Of a DNA stretch of 64,000 bases, positions 31,290 to 42,235 are shown in pieces. The position numbers and the translations under genes were made by a program. The notes under the pieces were generated by a model. That model was not told the origin of the DNA. It did no database searches and saw nothing but the letters and a program-made list of their open reading frames with translations. Within the stretch, counting starts at the first letter, position 1, and each line of letters begins with the position of its first letter. The stretch lies in contig JAPDOI010001346.1 in NCBI GenBank assembly GCA_029168955.1, positions 1 to 64,000 of the forward strand. Direction: 5' to 3'. Source of the DNA: Aplectana chamaeleonis (Eukaryota; Nematoda; Chromadorea; Rhabditida; Cosmocercidae).

Positions 31290-33805
31290 AACTGCACTCC
31301 AGAGTACAACCATGGCCACCTCCCTCTCAGAACTCTTCATTTCTTCATTGTTCACATTTCACCTCCTATCCCGTCCCTATCCTCCAACCCTATCCCACTT
31401 CTCAAACAACTTTGAGACTAATTCCTTTTCCCATGAGTTATCTATACACACGAATCCCGTGCTAACCCATTTTTCTCGTCGATTGACTCTGATGCTAGAG
31501 GAGAGGAAGTCAATGGGGGGGGGGGGCGGAGGAGTGTGACCTTGCGATCAGCCAGCTCGTCTCCCTGCCAACGGACGATGCTTTAGCATAGACATTTCTA
31601 TCGTCTCATCAAATGCTCCGAGCGCATCCTGCGCCTCGGAAACCTCAACTACTCCATCCAGCGACCACATTCCCGTCTTTGTCCATATCGATCTCTCAAA
31701 CTCTCTTGCTCCTTACTTAGGCATTCGTTATAGGTCTTAAAGTGATCTTGGCCTAGAAAACCAGCGCCTGTTTGATAAGGGTTGCACCCCACCATGCAAC
31801 TGATTACCCGTCGGATGATGACGTACACCAAAAGGATTATCACTTCCGATAAATTACGTAGAGATATTAAGGAGTCATATTGCATGTGTTTTATGACTAA
31901 TTCAAGATTGTAGTCCTATTGCCTTTTTTTATGGTGGATGGCTGTCACACGAGAAGCCACCACTGAATGACGACCCCGTCCTACGAATTAATGCCTGACA
32001 ACATGTTAAACAAATAAAAACCACTCGTTTCTTCGCTCTGGTGCTAGAGGAAGAGTTAAAAAAGTGGCGGAGAAATGTGAGTGATCAGCCTACTCGTCTC
32101 CCCACCAACAGGCAATAATCTAGCACAGACATCTCCCTTCTCTCAACAAATCTTTATAATGCCTGCTCTTGGTCCACCTCATTTAAACTATCGAGGGACC
32201 ATATTCTCTCTTGTCCTTGTCCATATCGATCTCTCAAAGTCTTATGCTCCGTGTTCTGGTGCTCCCGGCACATTTGCGCCTCTTTAATGTGGTTGCACTT
32301 CGTTATGCGGCTAATGACCCATGGAACGGAGATGTACACCAGAAAGAGCATATTCTGACCGAAGCCATTCACAAAGCCCTGATAGAGCTCATTGCAGAAA
32401 ACCGTTACAATGATCTTGTAGTGTTGGTTCCTGTTACAAATGATGTTGTCCTCTATGTAACGAACCATCCTCAAAAAAAAATGCTTGCACATATGCTCTG
32501 TGTTCTGGCAATCCTCCTGACTCCTATTTAGTAAGGTTGCACTCCATCATGTGGCTAAGTGGAATGGAGATGTACACCAGAAGGAGCATAACATGACCGA
32601 AACCGTTCGCAAAGCCCTGATAGATCCCTATCTCACCCCATCAAATTTTCAAAACACTAGTTCTTGTTCTACATCAACAACCCTATCCAGTGGCCACATT
32701 CCCGTCTTTGTCCATATCGATCTCTCGAAGTCCTATGCTCCATGTGCTGGTACTCCTGGCAGGCTTGCGCCTCTTTAATGAGGCTGCACTTCGTCATGTG
32801 GCTGACGATCCAAGGAATGGAGATGAGCACCAGAAGGAACATAAACTGACCGGAGCCAATCTTAAGACACTGATAGAGTTCATTCCAGAAAACTGTGTCA
32901 AGACTATATTGTTACAAATGATGTTGCCCCTTACGTAACAACCCATCCTCAGTAAATAATCGTTGCACGTATGCTCTATGTTCGGGTACTCCCAGCAACG
33001 CGCGCCTGCTTAGTAAGGTTGCACTCCGTCATGTGGCTAAGTGGAATGGAGATGTACACCAGAAGGAGCATAACATGACCGAAACCATTCGCAAAGCCCT
33101 GATAGATCCCTATCTTACCCCATCAACTTTTCGAAATGCCAGTTCTTGTTCTACATCAACAACCCTATCCAGTGGCCACATTCCCGTCTGTGTCCATATC
33201 GATCCCTCGGAGTCTTATGCTCTGTGCTCTGGTATTCCTAGCAACGTGGCGCCTGTTTAATAAGGTTGCACTTCGTTATGCGGCTAATTGCCCATGGAAT
33301 GGAGATGTACACCAGATGGAACATAAACTGACCGAAACCAATCTTAAGGCCCTGATTGAGCTCATTCCAGAAATCTGTGTCAAGTACCTCGTAGTTCTTG
33401 TTACGAATGATGTTGTACACTATGTAAAGACCCTTTATCAGTAACTAATGCTTGCGCATGTGTAACATATAAAAGCCACTTGTAATTAGCTTTCATGCAA
33501 GAACAGAAGTCGAATATGAGACGGAGGAGTGTGACCTTATGCTCAGCCGATTCGTACCTCTTCGTACGGCCGATGCTCCAGCCCAGACATCTCTATCTCG
33601 CCCCATCGAAATTCGAAACGCCAGTTCTTGATCTTCATCAACAATCCTATCCAGTGATCATATTCCCGTCTTTGTCGATATCGATCTCACTCTGGTATTC
33701 GTCATGGGTCCTTTCGCATGTAGTACCTGGCTGTTGTAGAAGGTCCAAGCGTCGTGTAGGGAGTGAAATGGAGGAACGATGAGTACACAGAAGAAGAAGA
33801 AAAGC
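31290..33805 (+). repeat. Tandem array of LINE endonuclease fragments with dimeric units
   Basis: Starts with sequence homologous to the middle of the 2A/PHD LINE endonuclease (AACCCTATCCCACTTCTCAA, GACTCTGATGCTAGAGGAGA) and then repeats the downstream piece (SSGHIPVFVHIDLSKSYAPC ... GDVHQKEH). The landmark GGAGATGTACACCAG or a variant lies at about 31823, 32330, 32566, 32819, 33048 and 33301. Late spacings alternate near 230-236 and 253 bp, giving a dimer of about 483 bp (one type reads ATAACATGACC, the other ATAAACTGACC). The block ends with AGAAGAAGAAGAAAAG (33792-33807), like the LINE 3' tail. Confidence 0.78.
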
Positions 33806-34320
33806 CTTCCGCGCAGAGTAATGGATGATCGTTGCCGCATTCGGGTTCATTTTTGGCGTCTCGTGTGATTTATTGAGCTGTGTGTGCGTCGATGTCGTTC
33901 GCTCCAGTCGTTCAATGTCATTTCTGGTCTTGCTGATTGCTAGACCGTAAGATCACTGTGGAATAACAAGGCCGGAGACGCGAAAACAAATAGACGGAAA
34001 TTGTGTCATACTGGAGGATGAGATGAAATGATACCAAGACAAGCACAAGAAAGAGACTTGGGACAAAATAACCATCAAGAAGACTTTCCGGATTGAAAGA
34101 ATCATGACCCGGAATATTTCATCTGCGCAAAGCGGTACATCACCAAACATCCACATCACTAACGATTCTGAGTCGATGTCTCGAGAACAATACGAATTTC
34201 CAGGTTAGTTGTTTCTTCAAACTAGTTCCTTCCATCACTCGTGTTGTACGGAATCACATTTTCTTTAGAAATCAGAAACGTCCATAAGTTCCATTTTTTA
34301 TAGACAGAACTGATCTACAA
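33806..34320 (+). CDS. Candidate coding exon (34104-34203), unrecognised protein
   Basis: A plus-strand frame reads HKKETWDKITIKKTFRIERI, MTRNISSAQSGTSPNIHITN and DSESMSREQYEFPG and ends at CCAG/GTTAGTT (donor after 34203). It is free of stops from 34032. Composition and the good donor look exonic; ATG at 34104 or upstream coding (stop at 34029-34031) are both possible. A possible acceptor (TTTCTTTAG) lies at 34268, but the next frame ends after 11 codons. No family was recognised. The chance of a spurious call is substantial. Confidence 0.3.
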
Positions 34321-36404
34321 CGGGGCAAGACAGACACCACATTAACTCTATAGATAGAATATATTGCAGTGTGCTAGCGCGGTCTTTCCCATCAGGGCAG
34401 TGATAGATACGAAGCAACAACCACTCGAAAACCTTACTGAGTGAAGGTGATAAGGGCGGGTTCCGATGCTTTTCAATTTGCTCGGTTGTAGATTTCGTTT
34501 TTTTTTGTGGCGCAAGGTTTGACGGACTTCCATGCAAGTTGACCCCTCCCCACTGCAGTGCAGGAGGTCTCAATCGGCCTCCACCTCCATCTCTCAACTA
34601 ATTCAGGTGTGGTGACCGGGGGGGGGGGGTGTCTTAGATTGTGAAGGATTAGAATTTTCGCCGCGATAGAACACCTTTGAACACATCATTTCACGCATCC
34701 TTATTTTTGGAAAAAGCCTAAAGGCATCGTGCACACGGCGAACAACTTTCAGTTTTTTGTGTGTAACCAAGCAATTGAGGCTACCTGATGAACTTGACGC
34801 TCTGAAAATGCGCCCCTTAAATGTTATGGCCACCTGAAAACTGCTGCGGGGTCGCTCATCTAGCACTTCTGAATCGATCATCTAGCATTTTTTCATGGAA
34901 TACGCTGCGACTGCCAACCAACACGGGAAACAATTAGGGTACAAACACCACACCCAGAAAAACTACGAAATGAACGATTATGGCGCAAACTTCAAATCCA
35001 CTTCTACAGCGAATTTAAATTGGGTTTTCTTTACAAATGAAGGTTTTCAGGCTTCTTTAGAATTTTCGTTCACTAATGAGACCAAGCAATACAAAAACAT
35101 TAGGAAATAATATTTAGTTTTCTGGGCGTACTATGCTTTTTATAAATTATACCAACTGTGTAAAATTCATGTGTATAAGAATATACCTAAAGTATTGACA
35201 ATGAAATAAATGTAGCACCATAATGATGTTAGACCCCTATCTTCAGATTACTCAAAGTAAGTAAATCAAAAATGAAAGGTATGAAAGAGAAGTTCACTAC
35301 GTTCGTTTCGCCCCTGGCCTCAGACGAACTTTATCAAACAGCTCTGCCGGGGCTCCTCAGTAAGGAACAGAACTGTCGATGAGAAAGGAGGATGAAAACG
35401 AAAGCACGAGACTAGCAGAGTGAAAGTGTTAAAGAACGTTAGAATGAGGTATTAGGGCAAGAAGCTACTGTATAATCTCAATAGCAGAATGAAGTCCATA
35501 TGTTCACAAGTCCTTATTTTGGACAGTGTCGAACACACGAAGTAGTATATTCGATCTATCCAGAGCGAAGACTTAGTGCGATATGCTTTTTACCGAATGT
35601 ATTACTTTTCTTATCATCTCTTAGCTTAAACTTAAATGCCAAGATTTTTTTCTAAATATTTTAATCACATTTGCTTCCACAATTCGGGTGTATATAGGTT
35701 TCCAATCGAAACTGTGTTCATTTCCTTAAGGTTTCTTCCCCGTGGAGAAATCTATATTTGAACAGATATTAGCCACTCTCAAGGTCTCCGTATGAACTGT
35801 AGATGTTTTGACTTTTATAGAGATATCGGGATGAGCACGAAGAAATCTTTCAACTCTGAAATCAAAATCATCTGTCTCATTCAACAGTTTTGGGTGAATT
35901 CTATCATTGAATGATTTTTTCTATCCCACTCCTTCCATATATTTGAATAGCAGCACAAAGCACGACCAACTGGGCCTCCATCACTACAGCACTCTTTCGT
36001 CTTATCTCTAACCACTCCAAAACAGTATAGAGCTGTATGTGCATGCCAGTTCACCATCACCTTATAAGTATAGTTAGGTTCATGCAATTTAGGAGAAGGT
36101 TGGGGGATTACTTTTTTCTTCGGTTCTCAACATTCTGCCATCGGAACAACCAAAAAATCAACAAACAGTCGGAGTTCTTTTCCTTTCTTCAGCGAGACAA
36201 CTTCATCCTCATTACGTCGATGAGATTCAGTTTCCGGCATCATCTGAGGTCTCGACCTTCGCGCGTCGGCGACACGACAAGATCACTCACGTGACTTATA
36301 ACCACCTCCTAGACTTTATTACCCCCCCCCAATCCGGAATGAAGGAATTCATTAATTATTGAAGGTTGAAATACAAAGCTGTAAGAGAATTCAATGCGCG
36401 CGTA
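34321..36404. other. Interval without recognised genes
   Basis: Contains a G10 run at about 34619-34629 and a C9 run near 36322-36330. Short frames occur on both strands (for example 34895-35110 plus), none with recognisable motifs. Confidence 0.35.
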
Positions 36405-36542
36405 TCCACTGTTTCCGAGTGAAATTTATTTCCGTTCATTGCGTGCGTCTGCGGTCGTAAGCTGCGTCTCCTTCTCCCCATACTTTCCCGCTGTCTCTAC
36501 CCACGCCCCCCGCAAGCGCGCGGGGGAACAGAGTAAATTTGG
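36405..36542. repeat. Dispersed repeat, copy 1 (second copy at 44070-44206)
   Basis: About 135 bp beginning CTGTTTCCGAGTGAAA and ending GGGAACAGAGTAAATT is present here and at 44070-44206 in the same orientation with moderate divergence. CT-rich interior, no coding capacity. It could be a SINE or part of a larger element. Confidence 0.6.
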
Positions 36543-37194
36543 CTCGGAACCAGAAGATATGTGCTTTTACCGCTCTCGAAAAGAAAGTGGTGCGCTTGGG
36601 CGATTTTGATAAGGTTGAAAGGTATGGCACCGGTTTTGATATTTTTTTGAATCTGAAACTCTGGAAGGTATGGGGCGGGCACCGACCGACGACAAAACTC
36701 AGGTAGTCTTTTATACGCTTATAAGGTATTAAGTTATCAGACTGCCCAACGAAGGGAGTAATGTTTGTAATGGTTTCGGACTTTTTCAGAAATGTTTTTT
36801 TTGAAATGCAACCGTATGTTATATAATTTCGTAGCATCAAAGTTATACTTATTTTTCGTTTAGTTGATGAATTTGATTGTAGAGTCGAAATAAGTTTGTG
36901 TTATTTCACTTCTGCCATTCATCTTTTCTACTCTGTATTTAGCACATTATTCCAAAATTCCTCAACGAGGGAATTTTTATGATCCTGATATTCCCTGTTA
37001 AGTGTTGAGAATGGGGATCAATATAATCTCAATCTTCATCCCGACCATATTCACAAATGCATTCATCTGATATTATCAATTGGAAGCTACTCTTATCTAA
37101 AGCTTTTAATATTGATTATGATTAAAAACAAGGCTAGTATGTTGTAAAGCGCGTCGCACACGATGTAAATATTATAGTTGTGCCATTCGAACAG

Positions 37195-37430
37195 ATTCGA
37201 ATCGATATATTCGAATAGTTGCTATTCGAATACGTATTCATTATCGGAATTTCTAAAATCGCACTATTCGAATACTATTCAAATATCGGACCTCAAAAAA
37301 AGGGGGGTATTCGAATCTATTCAATAATCGGACCCCTAAAAAAGGGGGTATTCGAATCTATTCAATTATCGAAGCCTACTATTCGAATATTCATTCGAAT
37401 AGTTATAATTTGGAAAGGTTTCGAATAGAT
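37195..37430. repeat. TTCGAAT-rich subterminal repeats, left end of hAT-like 1
   Basis: Repeats of TATTCGAAT(C/A)TATTCAATAATCG with GGACC(T/C)C-AAAAAA-GGGGG blocks. The same combination (TTCGAATATATTCAAAA, GGACCTCGAAAAAAGGGGG) lies at 40683-40825 near the right end, so these belong to the element. Confidence 0.65.
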
Positions 37431-38750
37431 TTGCCCCGTTGCCGCTATTTATGGTGTACGGTAGATGACCGTGTGTTCCATTGGCAGGTATGACCACGTC
37501 GAAGGATTTCGAAATCGCGCCGCAATTCAAAAATTGGCGTCTTCATCGTAGCGTGGCGGCTCGATTTCGAAACATTTCGGCGTCTATTTCAGCGGCGAGC
37601 GGTGAGTTCCTTCCCAATAATTTCACTTAGGGCATTGGTATACTTCAGCGACGGAGTTGTCGCAGCTGCGTGAATTTCAACGCGCTTTTGCGTACCTGCA
37701 TTTCTGCATAGTCGCATTTGCAGACCAATTAATGGAAACCGATTTTGTTCCTCATAATGTTTTCCTGAGTGAAATTGCATGAGGGACACTTTTTCCACGA
37801 AAAAATTTCACAATGAAGTGCATGAACCACATATCTGCAATAGATAATCATTCCAGATTTGGAGAAAAAGGTTCCTATTTCACATGGTACTCCGATATAA
37901 TTCTTCATTTCATAAATGTCAAAAAGATTCAAACAAAACGGACAATGTGCCAAAGTGAGAAAAATGTATGCAACGAGAACTGTGCGACCTGGAAATATGC
38001 CTAAAAATGGTAGAAGTGGTGTATAAAATACTGATTAAGTGACTACTGGCATAATTGATTATTTATTGACGCTACCTCCCTAGAAATGTTGACAAAGTCT
38101 GAAAGGAAACAAAAAATTAGCTTCTCAGGGAAATAATCGGGCCCAGCGACATCACGTCGCTGTGAAATATAAGGCCTGGATCATAAGGGGTCTGCAGAGT
38201 CCAAGTTGCGGCGTTGCTCGCAGCGACGAGCAACGCTGGGTGATGCAATATCGATCACTTTCAGCGACGGGGGCGACCGACGCGGCGTAAAGGGCGACGA
38301 GGGGGCACCGCAGAGTGTATTGACGCCACGACGGCCCTGCATCACTGCCAGCGAGCGGCGACCGACGCCGCGACGATAATGTTTCGAAGCATTTTTGTCA
38401 CCGTGTCAAGGCTGACGCTCGGCAACCACTCGCCGGTCTCTGCAACTCTGCAGACCCCTATACATCCCGCAAGCAGCGACAGCGACCGTGCATCTCTGGC
38501 ATATCGATTTTCGGTCGATATCGCTCCCGTCGCTTCTAGCTAAAATTCGTGTTGTGCGCCTGTAACGCGTCTCATGTGTCCTGTTTCTCGTTCCTCGTTT
38601 CTCTTCCCTCGTTCCTGGCATTACGCACCCTTAGTAGTAGGCATTGCCAGTGATCGCAGGCGATCAGTTGGGGAGGCAGAAAAGTTGGTATGTGGAAAGA
38701 TAAGCAGGCTGGTGAGTAGGTAGACAAAGAGTACTTACTGTTTAACATTA

Positions 38751-39655
38751 ACTACCTCACCTTTTACTACATATCATATCAAGTGATATTATCAGTTAGT
38801 AGACCAAATCGCTAAAACACGTCGTAGGCTGTAATTTTCGATGGGAAGGGACAGGGAAAGTGACTAGCAAGTTTGTTAGTTGCTGTTTCACATTAACTAC
38901 TTTACTTCTTACTGCTTATCATATCATGTGATATTATCAGTCGGTGGATCAAATCGCTAAAACACGTTCTATGCTGCACTTTTTCGTAGGGAAGGGACAG
39001 GGGAAGTGAATAACAAGTTTGTTACATACTGTTTCACATTGATTACTTTACTTCTTACTGCTTATCATATCATGTGATATTATCAGTCGGTGGATCAAAT
39101 CGCTAAAACACGTTCTAGGCTGCACTTTTTCGTAGGGAAGGGCCAGGGGAAGTGAATAACAAGTTTGTTACATACTGTTTCACATTGATTACTTTACTTC
39201 TTACTGCTTATCATATCAAGTGATATTATCAGTTAGTAGACCAAATCGCTAAAACACGTCGTAGGCTGTACTTTTCGATGGGAAGGGACAGGGAAAGTGA
39301 CTAGCAAGTTTGTCACTTGCTGTTTCACATTAACTACTTTACTTCTTACTGCTTATCATATCATGTGATATTATCAGTTGGTGGATCGAATCGCTAAAAC
39401 ACGTTGTATGCTGCACTTTTTCGTAGGGAAGGGGCAGGGGAAGTGACTAAGAAGTTTGTTATTTACTGTTTCACATTAATTACTTTACTTCTTACTGCTT
39501 ATCATATCATGTGATATTATCAGTTGGTGGATCGAATCGCTAAAACACGTTGTATGCTGCACTTTTTCGTAGGGAAGGGGCAGGGGAAGTGACTAAGAAG
39601 TTTGTTATTTACTGTTTCACATTAATTACTTTACTTCTTACCGCTATCGTATCAA
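38751..39655. repeat. Tandem array, 145-146 bp unit, six copies plus a partial
   Basis: The landmark GATATTATCAG occurs at 38785, 38930, 39076, 39222, 39367 and 39513; spacings are 145, 146, 146, 145 and 146. Each unit contains ATCATATCATGTGATATTAT, a near-palindrome, and CGCTAAAACACG. Two subtypes alternate (CGTCGTAGGCTG with TTAGTAGACC; CGTTCTATGCTG or variant with GGTGGATC). A seventh unit is cut at about 39655. Confidence 0.85.
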
Positions 39656-40072
39656 TTAATGGTAAACATTGCGTCGCGTCGCTCGTCGTCAGAAGTATGA
39701 TCCAGGTGTAACACCCCTAAGCGACCCGTAGCAGCGATGGGCGCGTACAGACTGTTCTCATGGCCGACCCTGCCATAGTGCCGGTGCTGGTCCTGAAACG
39801 ATGAGGGATGGTTGGCGAAACCTGTCGCTGCAGCGACGAGGAAGTACACTGATGCCCTTAACATCCTGCCTTCTAAAAATAGCGAAGGAACTAGGCACCA
39901 TTAGCCTTTTGCTGAAGAACTGATACCCCAACCCCCTCGGATTGTGAAAAAATTACGCCTCATTATCCGAGTGCGCGGCCGAAGGAAGCTGAGTTTGAAC
40001 CCCTGTCCTCTAGTGTTAGAACGTCTCAAGGTGAAGAAATCTGATAGTTTAAGTTCCACTAAACCGTTCATC

Positions 40073-40453
40073 CTAAATCAAAAATGAATCATTTCTTCTC
40101 TTACGGAGAGCAAGCGTGTACAGTTGTAATCTTTTAATTCTGAGAAAACTCCTAGGAATGTTCGCATACGTGAATCCAAGTGCCCGAATAGAGACTTTCC
40201 GCGTGAAACTATTTTGCACCCTCTCCAAAATATCTACAATCTGCCGTTTGCAGGGCGCAAAAACGCGGTACCTTGAGCGAACGTAAATTTTATAGGCCTT
40301 GATCAGCAACTGTGGATCTTTTGATCTTAAAGACAGGGTCAGGGCAGAATTTTGGTTCCGAGGTTTCACGCTGAATCGGAGCGTATGGTACAGGAGGAGC
40401 GGACATTGCTCACCCGTGCGTTCTGCGTCGCGGTCGGTGAGCGTCGCGCACAA
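40073..40453 (-). pseudogene. CR1-like LINE reverse transcriptase, C-terminal fragment
   Basis: LSLRSKDPQLLIKAYKIYVR, QIVDILERVQNSFTRKVSIR and NIPRSFLRIKRLQLYTLALR match the thumb and C-terminal domain of nematode CR1 RTs. No upstream domain is present, consistent with the usual 5' truncation of LINE copies. The segment replaced by deletion in the LINE at 22020-25285 is this one, so the two may be the same family. Confidence 0.7.
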
Positions 40454-40682
40454 CGGATAGGGCGGCGACGCGACATTTCAGCTTTTATGTAGACTGGCAT
40501 ATCCTGAAGCATTATTTACCTTGCTGCTATATGGTGCTGATAACTCTTCTAAACGATGGGGACTTTTCCGCGTTCGCCGCGCGCGAGACACTCACCGGAC
40601 CGTAACGCGTGCGCACGCAGTTTACCTCGAAGTATAAAATCCACTGACAGCTCACTTGGCCTGTTTTCAGTTTGTCGTTTTG

Positions 40683-40825
40683 AAATTATTCGAATATATT
40701 CGAATCGTTTTTATTCGAATCTATTCAAAATTTGGACCTCGAAAAAAGGGGGTCATTCGAATATATTCAAAAATCTGACGTCAAAAAAGGGGGTACTCAA
40801 ATCTATTCGATAATCGGTCTTTTCT
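40683..40825. repeat. TTCGAAT-rich subterminal repeats, right end of hAT-like 1
   Basis: Same repeat type as at 37195-37430, with three AAAAAAGGGGG blocks and ATATTCGAA strings, directly before the right terminus. Confidence 0.65.
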
Positions 40826-41384
40826 TCCAGGGCCCAACTATAGTAAATCTATATAAATAAATAAATAGACACAGGTTTCTCATAAACATGAACCACTCTT
40901 ACATTTCATAGCATTCCATCTCCGCGTTAGAAGCAACGACAAGCAAATCTATGCAATTGAAAATTCTACTGAAACTTATCGAAACCTTATTAAAGTAATT
41001 CACTTTCAAATACTAGGAATTGTTTTGTTCATTTTTACGACTTTCGTTATATTCCAAGTGGTAGTGGAAATGAGTAAGAATGCGCAAAATCAGAAACTAG
41101 TTCTCCTGGTGATACTAGATAGGAAGTAATCCGACTGTGATAGTTCTATGAGCTTTCTTATACTTTTTTCATTCATGTCTTTTATCAAAGTATATTTTTT
41201 TCATTCATGTCTTTTATCAAAGTATATATTTTCATAGCATTCAACCCGTTTTTCCTTCCCTTCTCAGGCTACGGCGCGAGGTGTGATACAACCCAACTTT
41301 GGTTCGACCCCTTCCTAGATCTGACGATTTGCTCACCCCCCCCCCTTGCGAGAAAATCTGCATGTCTTTCCTCATGAATGGCTG

Positions 41385-41885
41385 TCTACATGTAGAAACG
41401 TACCCAAAATTCCATAAACGCAGCTTGAAGCCGAAGAGCGCTATATAGGGTGGGCTCCATGAAAAAAATCGATTGCTGTAAAATATTTACAAGTATTAAT
41501 CGAAACTTAAATTAGGGAGTTTCGCGTTGCTACTGCGTGCGGGAAGCCTAGTCACGGACCAAAGTAATCGATTTAGTTATTTTGGCCGGTTCAAAACGGT
41601 CTTTGAAAACCCATTTTTAGGGGTGATACATTCGATTGTATCACATCTAAAAATGGGTTGAGCCGGCTAAAAGAACTAAATTGATTACTTGGGTCCGTGA
41701 CTAGGTTTTCCGCACTCTGTAGCTACGCGAAACTCCCTAATTTAAATTTAGATAAATACTTGTAAATATTTTACAGCAATCGATTTTTTCATGAACCCCA
41801 CCCTATGTAGCGCTGTTCTGATTGAAGCTGCGTCCATGAAATTCTTGGTGCGCTTTCACATTCGGACAGCCAATTACCAAATGTG
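41385..41885. repeat. Fold-back element 3 (arms about 240 bp)
   Basis: Inverted repeat centred at about 41632 (AAACCCATTTTTAGGGGTGA / TCACATCTAAAAATGGGTT). The arms include AATCGATTGCTGTAAAATAT with its inverse, and one unit of the 144-bp tandem repeat that follows on the right side. Confidence 0.8.
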
Positions 41886-42235
41886 GTTTTCGTGCTCGAA
41901 ACTGCACCTCTGCCGTCAGGGCATAAAAACAGGCTCTCCGCCCGCCCTATATAGCGCTGTTCGACATGAAGCTACGTCCATCAAATTTTGGGCGCGTTTT
42001 TACATTCGGACAGCAAATTACTGACCGTGGTTTTCATGCTCGAAACTGCACCTCTAGGCCCTCAGGGCATAAAAAGAGGCTCCGCCCGACATATATAGCG
42101 CTGTTCGGCTTGAAGCTGCGTCCATGAGATTTTGGGTACGTTTTCACATGCGGACAGTCATATTCTAATTGCAGTTTCCGTGCCTGAAACTGCACCGATG
42201 TGCCCTCAGGGCGTGAAAAATCTTATCCTTCAGGC
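41800..42235. repeat. Tandem repeat, about 144 bp, three units
   Basis: TAGCGCTGTTC occurs at 41808, 41952 and 42096, 144 bp apart. Units contain AAGCTGCGTCCATGA and CGAAACTGCACCTCT. One inverted unit forms the outer left arm of the fold-back at 41385. Confidence 0.75.

Larger units (their letters stand above)
37173..40842. mobile_element. hAT-like element 1 with 8-bp target duplication (3.67 kb)
   Basis: The ends are inverted (TATAGTTGTGCC at 37173; GGGCCCAACTATA ending at 40842, one to two differences) and flanked by GTAAATAT (37165-37172) and GTAAATCT (40843-40850), a one-mismatch 8-bp direct repeat. ATTCGAAT-type repeats lie next to both ends (37195-37430 and 40683-40825). Inside are a 146-bp tandem array and a CR1 fragment. 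No transposase frame was found inside. hAT assignment rests on the 8-bp duplication; the terminal bases do not fit the hAT consensus perfectly. Confidence 0.6.

Noticed and set aside
38751..39655. Regular repeats that might suggest a CRISPR array
   Set aside because: The whole 146-bp unit is repeated without variable spacers, and the context is eukaryotic.
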